In this document: piece after piece, positions 30,198 through 39,219 of the stretch
How positions within the stretch are numbered: the first letter of the stretch is position 1
How the letters are laid out: each line of letters starts with the position of its first letter
Origin: Pseudomonas sediminis
Lineage (GTDB): Bacteria > Pseudomonadota > Gammaproteobacteria > Pseudomonadales > Pseudomonadaceae
Length of the DNA: 64,000 bases
Direction of reading: 5' to 3'
Assembly (NCBI RefSeq): GCF_002741105.1
Contig: NZ_NIQU01000008.1
Coordinates: forward strand, 124,001-188,000
Made by a program: the position numbers and the translations under genes
The notes under the pieces: model-generated
The model's database searches: none
Told to the model about the DNA's origin: nothing
The model's input: the letters and a program-made list of their open reading frames with translations, nothing else

Positions 30198-30760
30198 AGC
30201 GGACGACTACTGCACTGCTGCCGCTGCTATGGCTGGCCCTGCCGGCCCAGGCTGAAGTCCAGGAGCAGCTGCAGGAGCAGTACTACGACCTGCAGGTGGC
30301 GTCCGGCGAGTCCCTCAGCCGCGCCATCGACCAGGCCTCGCCGATTCGCCAGAACGGTCAGATTTACCACGCCTACACCCGCTGGAAGGTGCAGTGGAAT
30401 TTCTGGTGGCGCGAGCAACGCGACGGTCGCTGCCAGATCGATCTCACCCGCACCCAGTTGCACGCCACCATCACCCTGCCCCGCCTTGGCGGCGGCGATG
30501 CGCAGCAGCGCCAGCGTTTTGAGCAGTACCTGAACGCACTGCGCGAGCATGAACTGGGCCATTACCGCATCGGCCAGGCTGCCGCCGCCGAGATCGACGC
30601 CGCCCTGCTGCAAACGCCCGAATACTCCAGTTGCGCCGAGCTGCAACAACAGGCCAATCAGCGCGCCAATGCCATCCTGCAGCGACATGCCGAGCAGGAG
30701 CGGCAGTACGACCGGCAAACCGGACACGGCCGCAGCCAGGGCGCCTGGCTGACGGAATAA
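30194..30760 (+). CDS. Secreted DUF922-type putative zinc peptidase
   Basis: 188 residues. A signal peptide (ALLPLLWLALPAQAEV, cut near 20) is followed by a DUF922 domain with the zinc-type motif HELGH (119-123). A cysteine pair (Cys80, and the Cys of YSSCAEL) could form a disulfide. The domain is predicted to be a metal-dependent protease in the periplasm. Substrate and in vivo role are unknown. The ATG overlaps the previous stop, so it is co-translated with the YigZ gene. Confidence 0.75.
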   Translation: MKRTTTALLPLLWLALPAQAEVQEQLQEQYYDLQVASGESLSRAIDQASPIRQNGQIYHAYTRWKVQWNFWWREQRDGRCQIDLTRTQLHATITLPRLGGGDAQQRQRFEQYLNALREHELGHYRIGQAAAAEIDAALLQTPEYSSCAELQQQANQRANAILQRHAEQERQYDRQTGHGRSQGAWLTE

Positions 30761-30805
30761 GTGCGCTATCCTGATTCACCGTTCTCATCTCTCATGGAGC
30801 CTGAC

Positions 30806-31492
30806 ATGACTGCCCCTCGATCCATCCTGATCATCGGTGCCTCACGCGGCCTCGGCCTTGGTCTGGCCGGTGAATTCGCCGCCCAGGGCTGGGCCGTGAC
30901 CGCCACCGTGCGCAGCGCCGCGCAACAAGCACCGCTGCAGGCACTGCCCGGCGTGCGTGTCGAGCAACTGGAGATGACCGATCCGGACAGCCTCGCGCAA
31001 CTGGCTGACCGCCTGAGCGGTCAGTCATTCGACGTCATCTTCGTCAACGCCGGCGTCGCCGGTCCCGACCACCACAGCACCGCTCAGGCCACTGCCGAGG
31101 AAATGGGTCAGCTGTTCCTGACCAACGCTGTCGCCCCGCTACGCGTGGCCGAACGCCTGCTGCCGCAGCTGGCCGCCGAGCATGGGTTGATCGTGTTCAT
31201 GAGCTCGATCCTCGGTAGCATCGAGACCGGTGCCGGCCTGGGCATGCCGCTGTACGGCGCCAGCAAGGCCGCGCTCAACCACCTCGTGCAGTGCTTCGTA
31301 CGCACTCAGGACAACCCAAAACTCGGCGTAGTGCTGATGCATCCGGGCTGGGTACGCACCGACATGGGCGGCGCCGACGCGCCGCTGGATATCGACAGCA
31401 GTTGCAAGGGCATGGTCCGTCAGGTCAGCGCCGCCGTCGGCCAACCCGGCCTGCGCTATCTCGACTTCGAGGGCAACCCGCTGCCCTGGTAA
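30806..31492 (+). CDS. Short-chain dehydrogenase/reductase, CsgA/sniffer-like
   Basis: 228 residues. The nucleotide motif is ILIIGASRGLGLGLA (about 6-20), with NAGVAG (about 81-86), MSSILGSI and the catalytic YGASKAALN (about 152-160). The C-terminus HPGWVRTDMGG is typical of SDRs related to the C-factor/sniffer group that act on carbonyl compounds; the substrate is unknown. Start at 30806 has GGAG at six bases. The upstream ATG at 30794 and GTG at 30761 are less likely. It lies 45 bases after the DUF922 gene and may belong to the same operon. Confidence 0.78.
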   Translation: MTAPRSILIIGASRGLGLGLAGEFAAQGWAVTATVRSAAQQAPLQALPGVRVEQLEMTDPDSLAQLADRLSGQSFDVIFVNAGVAGPDHHSTAQATAEEMGQLFLTNAVAPLRVAERLLPQLAAEHGLIVFMSSILGSIETGAGLGMPLYGASKAALNHLVQCFVRTQDNPKLGVVLMHPGWVRTDMGGADAPLDIDSSCKGMVRQVSAAVGQPGLRYLDFEGNPLPW

Positions 31493-31510
31493 GCGTCAGT
31501 GCTGGATATC

Positions 31511-31530
31511 GGCCTGCCACCAGGCAGGCC
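31511..31530 (+). terminator. Perfect hairpin after the SDR gene
   Basis: GGCCTGCC ACCA GGCAGGCC, 18 bases past the stop. No T-tract follows, so it may be a Rho-assisted or processing hairpin. Confidence 0.4.
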
Positions 31531-31557
31531 GTGCAATTGTGTTGGAGAAGAATAACG

Positions 31558-31992
31558 ATGGAAGTAAGCATCGGTAATGACCCAGCGTTGATCCGCCTGG
31601 CTCAAGGTATCCGCTATCAGGTCTTCACATGTGAGCAACGGATTCCTGCGGAGCTGGACCTTGATGGACTGGACGAAGAGTCCTTCCATGCGCTGGCAAC
31701 TGAACGGGGTGAGCCAATTGCCACTGCCCGCCTGACACTTAAAGAGGACAGGTCTTCTACCCTGGCCAGGGTGGCGGTCAGTCAGGCTTATCGGAGCGCG
31801 GGAGTTGCGTCGGCCGTTGTCCAGGCGTTGATACAGCATGCGCAAGAGATAGGCGCCACCTCCATTGAACTTCATGCTCACAGCCACCTGAAAGGCTATT
31901 ACGAGAAATTCGGGTTTGAGTTCATCAAGGAAGTTGAAATCGTGGGCGAACATCAGCTCATTGAAATGCGACGCCAACTCGCACGCGCATAG
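31558..31992 (+). CDS. GNAT-family N-acetyltransferase
   Basis: 144 residues. The acetyl-CoA site is in LARVAVSQAYRSAGVASAVV (about 80-99, the usual Q/R-x-x-G-x-G/A pattern), and the C-terminal ELHAHSHLKGYYEKFGFEF is the usual beta-bulge and helix. The form is close to ElaA-like small acetyltransferases. Substrate unknown. GGAGAAG precedes the ATG. Codon use is slightly less biased than that of the neighbours, perhaps a later arrival, but this is only an impression. Confidence 0.75.
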   Translation: MEVSIGNDPALIRLAQGIRYQVFTCEQRIPAELDLDGLDEESFHALATERGEPIATARLTLKEDRSSTLARVAVSQAYRSAGVASAVVQALIQHAQEIGATSIELHAHSHLKGYYEKFGFEFIKEVEIVGEHQLIEMRRQLARA

Positions 31993-32169
31993 CGACATAA
32001 GGCGATAGCTCCCAGGCACCAGTGTGAAGGCCATGCCGCCTCTCTAACGGTCCGGATAGGCTGTCGCCATTTCGCCCCAGCGTGCACAACCAGAGAATCC
32101 GTATACTCTGCGTGCTTCAAACTCTCGCTGGATGCGAGCCTCCCACCACCGTCAATCGGAACCAGGTCA

Positions 32170-32730
32170 ATGGACAACCTGTATCAGCCTCCCAAAGCCG
32201 AACTGCTGGACGAACAATCGCCCTCCCGTAACGCCTTCTTCGTCACCTCAGAGAACAAACTCTACCTGCTGAATTTCGCCACCTTCGGCCTGTACTCCCT
32301 CTACTGGTTCTACAAGCAGTGGGACAGTCAGCGCGCCACGATGCTGCCGAAACACATCATGCCGGCGGCACGTTCGCTCTTTCAGATTTTTTACACCCAC
32401 TCGCTATGCCGCCTGATCAGCGAGCATCAGCAGCGTCAGGGGCTGGGATCTTGGGATTATTCGGGCACTGCCTGGCTCTATGTCCTGTTGCTCTTCGTCA
32501 CCAATGGCCTGTCACGCGTGGATATCCAGAACAGCGTTCTTGATCTGCTGCTATTGCTCGGCTGCGTGATGGCGCCAGCCTTTCCTCTGGCGCAGATCCA
32601 GCGACAAGCCAACCAGGCCAGCGGTGATGAGGATGGGCAGAGCAATGCACGGATCAGCGGCCAGAACCTGCTGTTCATCATTCCCTGCGCCTTGCTGTGG
32701 ATACTGGCTGTGATGGGCTTTTTTATCTGA
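32170..32730 (+). CDS. Multi-pass membrane protein, unknown
   Basis: 186 residues. The N-terminal motif NLYQPPKAEL recalls a group of proteobacterial membrane proteins beginning N-P-Y-x-P-P. Hydrophobic segments lie at about 35-50 (YLLNFATFGLYSLYWF), 95-112, 120-140 and 168-186, so four helices are likely. TFGLYSLYWFYKQW recalls DUF4234-like proteins. No enzyme motif is seen. The gene stands alone, with a weak SD. Confidence 0.6.
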   Translation: MDNLYQPPKAELLDEQSPSRNAFFVTSENKLYLLNFATFGLYSLYWFYKQWDSQRATMLPKHIMPAARSLFQIFYTHSLCRLISEHQQRQGLGSWDYSGTAWLYVLLLFVTNGLSRVDIQNSVLDLLLLLGCVMAPAFPLAQIQRQANQASGDEDGQSNARISGQNLLFIIPCALLWILAVMGFFI

Positions 32731-33104
32731 CGCTCGAATACAGGCAGCGCAGTTGTAGGGTGGATTGAACGCAGTTAAAACCCTCATGACCACACAACTT
32801 GGGTATCGCGGAGCTGAATCCAGGTGACCTCCGCCAGAAGGTCGCCAATCTGGAACGTCGAGGCTTTGGGGTTACGAATCGCGGCTAAGGCCGCTCCTAC
32901 ACGAGTCTCACCCATAACGTCGTAGCCGCTATAACCGCGAGCGCGCAAATAAGGTGCGCCTTTCGCTCCGCAAGCAGAGGCTGGCACCAATAGTGGGCGC
33001 TAAAACACTCGTAGCAGTGGGCGAACCTCGTGCCAGCGCATTTTCTGACCCCTTGGCCAAGTTTTTGCTTTAACCCCGCTCAGTTATCTCCATGAGCGCT
33101 TTCC
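32731..33104. other. Intergenic region with one REP and repeat fragments
   Basis: 374 bases without a supported gene. It contains a GTAGGGTGGATTGAACGCAG dispersed-repeat fragment (from about 32756), one REP unit (32879-32901, TCGCGGCTAAGGCCGCTCCTACA) and presumably the promoter of the ABC transporter operon near the right end. No clear promoter hexamers were found. Confidence 0.5.
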
Positions 33105-34652
33105 ATGTCTGCCTCACCCGACTCCCCACACCTGCAGCTGACCGCCATCAGCAAGCAGTACCCCGGCTGCCTGGCCAACGACCGTATCGACCTGACCATC
33201 GCCCCAGGCGAAATCCGCGCCCTGCTGGGCGAGAACGGCGCCGGCAAGAGCACGCTGATGAAGATCATCTACGGCGTCACTCAACCCAGCAGCGGCGAGA
33301 TTCGCTGGCAGGGTCAGGCCTTGAAGATGCGTGATCCGGCCATGGCGCGTGGTCTAGGCATCGGCATGGTGTTCCAGCATTTCTCGCTGTTCGAGACGCT
33401 GACCGTGGCCGAGAACATCGCCCTGGCCATGGGCGCCGAGGCCGGTACGCCCAAGCAGCTTGAGCCGAAGATTCGCGAGGTATCGCAGCGCTACGGCATG
33501 GCGCTGGAGCCGACGCGCCTGGTGCACAGCCTGTCCATCGGCGAACGGCAGCGGGTGGAGATCGTCCGTTGCCTGATGCAGGACATCAAACTGCTGATCC
33601 TCGACGAACCGACCTCGGTACTCACCCCGCAGGAGGCCGACGAGCTGTTCGTCACCCTGCGCCGTTTGGCCGCCGAGGGCTGCAGCATCCTCTTCATCAG
33701 CCATAAGCTCGGCGAGGTACGGGCGCTGTGCCAGAGCGCCACGGTACTGCGCGGCGGGCGGGTGTCCGGCCATTGCGTGCCGGCAGAATGCAGCGACCTG
33801 GAGTTGGCGCGGCTGATGGTCGGCGACGCCGAGGGACTGGAAAGCAGTTATCCGAAAGTCAGCGGCGGCCTGCCACGGCTGCGCGTCGATGACCTCAGTT
33901 GGCACAACCCCGACCCGTTCGGTTGTTCGCTGGAACGCATTCGCCTGGAGGTGCGTAGCGGCGAGATCGTCGGTATCGCCGGGGTCGCCGGCAATGGCCA
34001 GGACGAACTGCTCGCGTTGCTCAGCGGCGAAACCCGCCTGCCCCGTGGCGAACGCGAGCGAGTCAGCCTGGATGCTGCGCCAGTGGCCAATCTGCATCCC
34101 GATGCGCGGCGCGCTCTGGGCCTGGCCTTCGTGCCCGCCGAGCGCCTCGGCCATGGCGCGGTGCCGGAGATGAGCCTGGTGGACAACGCCCTGCTCACTG
34201 CGTTCGGCCAGGGCCTGGTCAAGGGCAGCCTGGTGCAGCGCGGCAAGGTGCGCGCGCTGGCCGAGCAGATCATCCAGCGCTTCGCGGTGAAGACGCCGGA
34301 TGCCGACACCGCTGCACGCAGCCTGTCCGGCGGCAATCTGCAGAAATTCATCCTCGGCCGCGAGATTCTGCAGAACCCGAAACTACTGGTGGCCGCACAC
34401 CCGACCTGGGGCGTGGACGTTGGCGCGGCCGCCGCCATCCACCGCGCGCTGATCGCCCTGCGCGATGCCGGCGCGGCGATCCTGGTGATCTCCGAAGACC
34501 TCGACGAGCTGTTCCAGATCAGCGACCGCATCGGTGCGCTGTGCAGCGGACGCCTTTCGCCGCTGGCCGAGACAGCGCAGGTGTCCACCGTGGAAGTCGG
34601 CCGCTGGATGGCCGGTGAGTTCGATCAACCCGCCGCTGCTGCGGCCTGCTGA
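33105..34652 (+). CDS. Nucleoside/purine ABC transporter, ATP-binding protein
   Basis: 515 residues with two fused ATPase domains. The first has Walker A GENGAGKST (about 43-51), the signature LSIGERQRVEI and Walker B LLILDEPTSVLTP. The second (about 255-510) has the degenerate Walker A GVAGNGQDE, the signature LSGGNLQKFILGREI and, in place of Walker B Asp-Glu, LLVAAHPTWGVDVGA. This asymmetric layout is typical of BmpA-type nucleoside and sugar importers (NupA/YufO-like). It is followed 11 bases later by the first permease gene. The ATG at 33105 has only a weak SD. Confidence 0.88.
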   Translation: MSASPDSPHLQLTAISKQYPGCLANDRIDLTIAPGEIRALLGENGAGKSTLMKIIYGVTQPSSGEIRWQGQALKMRDPAMARGLGIGMVFQHFSLFETLTVAENIALAMGAEAGTPKQLEPKIREVSQRYGMALEPTRLVHSLSIGERQRVEIVRCLMQDIKLLILDEPTSVLTPQEADELFVTLRRLAAEGCSILFISHKLGEVRALCQSATVLRGGRVSGHCVPAECSDLELARLMVGDAEGLESSYPKVSGGLPRLRVDDLSWHNPDPFGCSLERIRLEVRSGEIVGIAGVAGNGQDELLALLSGETRLPRGERERVSLDAAPVANLHPDARRALGLAFVPAERLGHGAVPEMSLVDNALLTAFGQGLVKGSLVQRGKVRALAEQIIQRFAVKTPDADTAARSLSGGNLQKFILGREILQNPKLLVAAHPTWGVDVGAAAAIHRALIALRDAGAAILVISEDLDELFQISDRIGALCSGRLSPLAETAQVSTVEVGRWMAGEFDQPAAAAAC

Positions 34653-34663
34653 CGGAGCCCGTC

Positions 34664-35761
34664 ATGCTGTTATCCCTGGAACCGCGCGGCCAGGAGTCGC
34701 GCCCCATGCTCTGGCTGTCGCCGCTGCTGGCCGCCGTACTGACGCTGGTGAGCGGCATGCTGCTGTTCACTCTGCTCGGCCATGATCCGCTGGAAACCCT
34801 GCACACCCTGCTGATCGCCCCGGTCAGCGACTGGTACGGCGTGTCCGAACTGCTGGTCAAGGCGCTGCCGATCCTGCTCTGCGCCCTGGGCCTGGCGGTC
34901 GCCTACCAGGCGCGCATCTGGAACATCGGCGCCGAAGGCCAACTGCTGATCGGCGCCCTGGCCGGCAGCGCCATGGCCCTGCAACTGATCGACTGGGAAA
35001 GCCGCTGGGCGCTGGCCTGGGTGGTGCTCGCGGGCACCTGCGCAGGCGCGGCTTGGGCCGGGCTGACCGCCTGGCTGCGCACGCAGTTCAACGCCAACGA
35101 AATCCTTACCAGCATCATGCTCAACTACATCGCGCTGAACCTGCTGCTGTTCTTCGTGCATGGGCCGCTGAAAGACCCGGCTGGTTTCAACTTCCCTGAG
35201 TCGGCCATGTTCGGCGATTCCAGCCGCCTGCCGCTGGTCAGCGAGGACGGGCGCCTGCACGGCGGCCTGTACCTGGCGCTGCTGGCTCTGGTGGCGGTGT
35301 GGGTGCTGCTGCACAAGAGCTTTCTCGGCTTCCAGATCAAGGTGCTCGGCCTGGACAAGCGCGCCGCCGGCTTCGTCGGCTTTCGCGAGAAGCGTTTGGT
35401 GTGGTTCGCCCTGCTGGTCAGCGGCGCACTGGCCGGCATGGCCGGCGTCGGCGAAGTGGCCGGGCCGATTGGCCAACTGGTACCACAGGTCTCGCCCGGC
35501 TACGGCTATGCGGCGATCACCGTGGCCTTTCTCGGCCGTCTCAATCCACTCGGCATTCTGTTTGCCAGCCTGTTGATGGCGCTGCTGTACCTGGGCGGCG
35601 AGAACGCGCAGATGAACCTCAATCTGCCGCAGGCGATCACCCAGCTGTTCCAGGGGATGATGCTGTTCTACCTGCTGGCCTGTGACGTGCTGATCCTCTA
35701 CCGGCCACGGCTGAAGTGGAAATGGGCGAAGCGCGAGCGCCTCGCTGAAGCGACCACCTGA
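34664..35761 (+). CDS. Nucleoside/purine ABC transporter permease 1
   Basis: 365 residues, about nine to ten hydrophobic helices. The motif GAEGQLLIGALAGSA (about 87-101) and NANEILTSIMLNYIALNLL (about 144-162) mark the BPD_transp_2 permeases of BmpA-type nucleoside transporters. CGGAG precedes the ATG. It forms the membrane channel with permease 2; between them lies a REP pair. The C-terminus RLKWKWAKRERLAEATT is cytosolic and charged. Confidence 0.87.
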   Translation: MLLSLEPRGQESRPMLWLSPLLAAVLTLVSGMLLFTLLGHDPLETLHTLLIAPVSDWYGVSELLVKALPILLCALGLAVAYQARIWNIGAEGQLLIGALAGSAMALQLIDWESRWALAWVVLAGTCAGAAWAGLTAWLRTQFNANEILTSIMLNYIALNLLLFFVHGPLKDPAGFNFPESAMFGDSSRLPLVSEDGRLHGGLYLALLALVAVWVLLHKSFLGFQIKVLGLDKRAAGFVGFREKRLVWFALLVSGALAGMAGVGEVAGPIGQLVPQVSPGYGYAAITVAFLGRLNPLGILFASLLMALLYLGGENAQMNLNLPQAITQLFQGMMLFYLLACDVLILYRPRLKWKWAKRERLAEATT

Positions 35762-35763
35762 CT

Positions 35764-35814
35764 GTGGGAGGGGCTTTAGCCGCGACAAAAGCTCGCCGCT
35801 GAAGCGCCTCCCAC
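35764..35814. repeat. REP inverted pair between permease genes
   Basis: GTGGGAGGGGCTTTAGCCGC (from 35764) faces an inverse copy ending CGCCTCCCAC. It lies inside the operon. Confidence 0.75.
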
Positions 35815-35841
35815 AAAGAGCATGAATGCAAAGGAATCCCC

Positions 35842-36768
35842 ATGGATCTCGATCTGTTGACCAATATCTTCTACGCCATGGTGCGTACCGGCACGCCGCT
35901 GCTGCTGGTGGCGCTGGGTGAGCTGGTGTGCGAGAAGAGCGGCGTGCTCAACCTCGGCCAGGAAGGCATGATGCTGTTCGGCGCGGTGATCGGTTTCATC
36001 GTCGCCTTCAGCACCGGCAGCCTGTGGCTGGGCGTGTTGCTGGCGATTGCCGCCGGCATGCTGCTGTCAATGCTGTTCGCCGCTGTGGCGCTGGGCTTCA
36101 ATGCCAACCAGGTAGCCACCGGCCTGGCCCTGACCATCTTCGGCGTCGGCCTGTCCACCTTCGTCGGCGCGGCGTGGGTCGGCAAGCCGCTGAGCGGTTT
36201 CGAGCCCATCGTCATCCCGCTGCTGTCCGACATCCCGCTGATCGGGCGCATGCTGTTCGCCCAGGACGTGCTGATCTACCTGTCCTTCGCCCTCTTTGCG
36301 CTGGTGGCCTGGGTGCTGCTGAAAAGCCGCATCGGCCTGATCATCCAGGCTGTTGGCGAGAACCCGGACGCCGCCAGTGCCATGGGCCTGCCGGTGCTGC
36401 GCGTGCGTACCCTGGCGGTGCTATTCGGCGGCGCCATGGCTGGTCTGGCGGGCGGCTACCTGTCGCTGGCCTACACGCCGATGTGGGCGGAAAACATGAC
36501 CGCCGGCCGCGGCTGGATCGCTCTGGCCCTGGTGGTGTTCGCCAGTTGGCGCGTATTCCGTGTGCTGCTCGGCGCCTACCTGTTCGGCCTGGCCAGCATC
36601 CTCCACCTGGTGGCGCAGGGCATCGGCCTGTCGATCCCGTCGAACCTGCTGGCCATGCTGCCCTACGTCGCCACCATCGTGGTGCTGGTGCTGCTCTCGC
36701 GTGATGCGATCAAGACCCGGCTGTATGCGCCGGTGTCGCTGGGCCAGCCTTGGCAGCCGGGGCATTGA
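35842..36768 (+). CDS. Nucleoside/purine ABC transporter permease 2
   Basis: 308 residues, about eight to nine hydrophobic helices. The motif CEKSGVLNLGQEGMMLFGAV (about 30-49) and LGFNANQVATGLALTIFG are characteristic of the second permease of BmpA-type importers. An AAAGGAA site lies upstream of the ATG. It completes the transporter with the ATPase and permease 1. The matching substrate-binding protein is encoded 2.5 kb downstream, beyond the RAYT gene and the deaminase. Confidence 0.87.
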   Translation: MDLDLLTNIFYAMVRTGTPLLLVALGELVCEKSGVLNLGQEGMMLFGAVIGFIVAFSTGSLWLGVLLAIAAGMLLSMLFAAVALGFNANQVATGLALTIFGVGLSTFVGAAWVGKPLSGFEPIVIPLLSDIPLIGRMLFAQDVLIYLSFALFALVAWVLLKSRIGLIIQAVGENPDAASAMGLPVLRVRTLAVLFGGAMAGLAGGYLSLAYTPMWAENMTAGRGWIALALVVFASWRVFRVLLGAYLFGLASILHLVAQGIGLSIPSNLLAMLPYVATIVVLVLLSRDAIKTRLYAPVSLGQPWQPGH

Positions 36769-36785
36769 TGCTCAACCGTTACTAG

Positions 36786-36861
36786 TCGCGGCTGAAGCCC
36801 CTCCCACAAAAGCCCGCCTACAGGTGTCATATCGCACTGTGGGAGGGGCTTTAGCCGCGAC
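36786..36861. repeat. REP inverted pair upstream of the RAYT gene
   Basis: TCGCGGCTGAAGCCCCTCCC (from 36786) and, 31 bases after the first unit, its inverse from 36839. Together with the pair at 37374-37450 it brackets the transposase. Confidence 0.85.
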
Positions 36862-36912
36862 AAGCTTTTTTCGGCTATACCTTCAGCCACACCCCAATCG
36901 GGAGGCTAAGGA

Positions 36913-37362
36913 ATGCCCCACTCAGCCAGTTTGCGTGCTGGCCGTTTCTCGGAAACACAACGCATCTATCTACTCACCGCTACGACCGAAAACCGCGAAA
37001 CGCTGTTTTCGGATCTCACTGTTGGTCGGCTCGTCGTTGCAGAACTCAAAGCCGCCCAGCAGGACGGCCTGGCCGAATCACTGGCCTGGGTGCTCATGCC
37101 GGATCACCTTCACTGGCTGATTGCACTGCAGCAAGGCTCGATCAGCGACCTGATGCGGCGTGTCAAGGGACGCAGTGCCAAGCGAATTAACGCGTTGGTT
37201 GGTTGTCAGGGAAAGCTCTGGCAGGATGGTTTTCATGACCGAGCGCTGCGCCGGGAAGAGGATGTTCTGCCCGCCGCACGTTACATCGTCGCCAATCCCC
37301 TGAGGGCTGGCTTAGTCAACCGGGTGGGCGATTATCCATTGTGGGATTCGGTGTGGCTCTGA
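36913..37362 (+). mobile_element. REP-associated tyrosine transposase (RAYT)
   Basis: Codes for a 149-residue Y1 transposase of the IS200/IS605-like superfamily. The HUH motif is HLH (65-67) in MPDHLHWLI. The catalytic tyrosine is Tyr124 in AARYIVANPLRAGLV. RAYTs are single-copy domesticated enzymes thought to mobilise REP palindromes. The gene is bracketed by two near-identical inverted REP pairs of the GTGGGAGGGGCTT type, and similar pairs fill the gaps around it. GGAGG lies 10 bases before the ATG. It sits within the purine operon region, so it may be transcribed with it. Confidence 0.88.
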
Positions 37363-37373
37363 GCTTGGGAGAG

Positions 37374-37450
37374 TCGCGGCTGAAGCCCCTCCCACAAAAG
37401 CCGATCTCACAGACAAGTGCCATTCTTGTGGGAGCGGCTTCAGCCGCGAC
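37374..37450. repeat. REP inverted pair downstream of the RAYT gene
   Basis: TCGCGGCTGAAGCCCCTCCC begins at 37374, only 11 bases after the RAYT stop; its inverse GTGGGAGCGGCTTCAGCCGC begins at 37428. Confidence 0.85.
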
Positions 37451-37576
37451 AGGCTTGTTGCCCCTGACTTCAGAGTCAGCTATCTTCGCCGCACGTCATT
37501 TCCGACGCACCTGGATCAGCAGACAGGGTCAACACTGAGCTGGCTTACCTGACATCAACCTCAGAGGAGCCTGCTC

Positions 37577-38932
37577 ATGGCAGCTACCCGTATCTGGATC
37601 AAGAACCCCCTCGCCATATTCACCGCCAACGACCTGGACGCTTCCGGTGGTCTGGTGATCGAGGATGGCCGCATCGCTGAAGTGCTCGGCGCTGGTCAGC
37701 AACCTGCCACTCCCTGTCAGCAAGTGTTCGATGCCCGCGAGCACGTGGTGCTGCCGGGCCTGATCAACACCCACCATCACTTCTACCAGACCCTCACCCG
37801 CGCATGGGCGCCGGTGGTCAACCAGCCGCTGTTCCCCTGGCTGAAGACGCTCTATCCGGTCTGGGCACGCCTCACTCCCGAGAAGCTCGCCCTGGCCAGC
37901 AAGGTGGCGCTGGCCGAACTACTGCTGTCCGGCTGCAGCACGGCTGCCGATCATCATTACCTGTTCCCCGGCGGCCTGGAGAACGCGATCGATGTGCAGG
38001 TCGAAGCGGTACGCGAACTGGGCATGCGCGCCATGCTCACGCGCGGTTCGATGAGCCTGGGCGAAGCGGACGGCGGGCTGCCGCCACAGCAAACGGTGCA
38101 GCAGGGTGAGGTGATCCTGGCGGACAGCCAGCGCCTGATCGGCCAGTACCACGAGCGCGGCGACGGGGCGCAAATCCAGATCGCCCTGGCGCCCTGCTCG
38201 CCCTTCTCGGTGACTCAGGAAATCATGCGCCAGAGCGCCGAACTGGCCGAGGAGCTGGACGTGCGCCTCCATACCCACCTGGCCGAAACCCTCGACGAGG
38301 AAGACTTCTGCCTGCAGCGCTTTGGCCTGCGCACTGTGGATTATCTGGACAGCGTCGGCTGGCTCGGCCCGCGCACCTGGCTGGCCCATGGCATCCATTT
38401 CAACCCCGACGAAATCGCCCGCCTGGGCGCTGCCGGCACCGGCATCTGTCATTGCCCCAGCTCCAACATGCGCCTGGCTTCGGGCATCTGCCCCAGCGTC
38501 GAGCTGGAAGCCGCCGGCGCGCCGCTGGGCCTGGGCGTCGATGGCTCGGCCTCCAACGATGCCTCGAACATGATCCTCGAAGCGCGCCAGGCGCTGTATA
38601 TCCAGCGCCTGCGCTACGGCGCCGAGCAGATCACCCCGCAGCGCGTGCTTGGCTGGGCCAGCAAGGGCTCGGCAAAACTGCTGGGGCGCAGCGATATCGG
38701 TGAGCTGGCGGTGGGCAAGCAGGCCGACCTGGCGCTGTTCAAGCTCGATGAGCTGCGCTTCTCCGGCAGCCACGATCCGCTTTCGGCGCTACTGCTGTGC
38801 GGCGCCGACCGCGCCGACCGGATGATGATCGGCGGTACCTGGCGCGTTATCGATGGGCAGATCGAAGGGCTTGATATGGCGCAGTTGATCGCCGATCACC
38901 GCCAGGCGGCGCGTGAGCTGATCGCCGGCTGA
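37577..38932 (+). CDS. 8-oxoguanine deaminase
   Basis: 451 residues of the amidohydrolase superfamily, AtzA/TrzN-like. Metal ligands are His66 and His68 (NTHHHFYQ), a His in WLAHGIHF and an Asp in GVDGSASND. The nearby THLAET stretch is typical. The counterpart in P. aeruginosa (PA0142, from memory) was shown to deaminate 8-oxoguanine to urate, a step in clearing oxidised purines; it also belongs to a purine gene cluster. AGAGGAG precedes the ATG. The metal is normally zinc. It lies between the RAYT gene and the transporter binding-protein gene. Confidence 0.85.
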   Translation: MAATRIWIKNPLAIFTANDLDASGGLVIEDGRIAEVLGAGQQPATPCQQVFDAREHVVLPGLINTHHHFYQTLTRAWAPVVNQPLFPWLKTLYPVWARLTPEKLALASKVALAELLLSGCSTAADHHYLFPGGLENAIDVQVEAVRELGMRAMLTRGSMSLGEADGGLPPQQTVQQGEVILADSQRLIGQYHERGDGAQIQIALAPCSPFSVTQEIMRQSAELAEELDVRLHTHLAETLDEEDFCLQRFGLRTVDYLDSVGWLGPRTWLAHGIHFNPDEIARLGAAGTGICHCPSSNMRLASGICPSVELEAAGAPLGLGVDGSASNDASNMILEARQALYIQRLRYGAEQITPQRVLGWASKGSAKLLGRSDIGELAVGKQADLALFKLDELRFSGSHDPLSALLLCGADRADRMMIGGTWRVIDGQIEGLDMAQLIADHRQAARELIAG

Positions 38933-38951
38933 CATCAGCTAACCGCCTGAG

Positions 38952-39013
38952 TCGCGGCTAAAGCCCCTCCCACAAGAACAGCACCAACCTGTGGGAGGGG
39001 CTTCAGCCGCGAC
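38952..39013. repeat. REP inverted pair
   Basis: TCGCGGCTAAAGCCCCTCCC from 38952, inverse from 38991. The rest of the 287-base gap up to 39219 shows no gene; it probably holds a promoter. Confidence 0.8.
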
Positions 39014-39219
39014 CGTCGTTTCATCAATGCGAGCCCAGTACCTACGCACCACAACACGGCACTTCACAACACCACGCACCAATCCAGCTCCAGCATCGAG
39101 CCAGGCCAACAGCCAGAACGGCAGCAACGCCGCTATCTGTCTTGTTGGTCAGCTTTTTGCAGTCATGGGATCAGCCAACCAACGGCCATCCCAATACCAA
39201 GACTGGAGCTGCACCCACC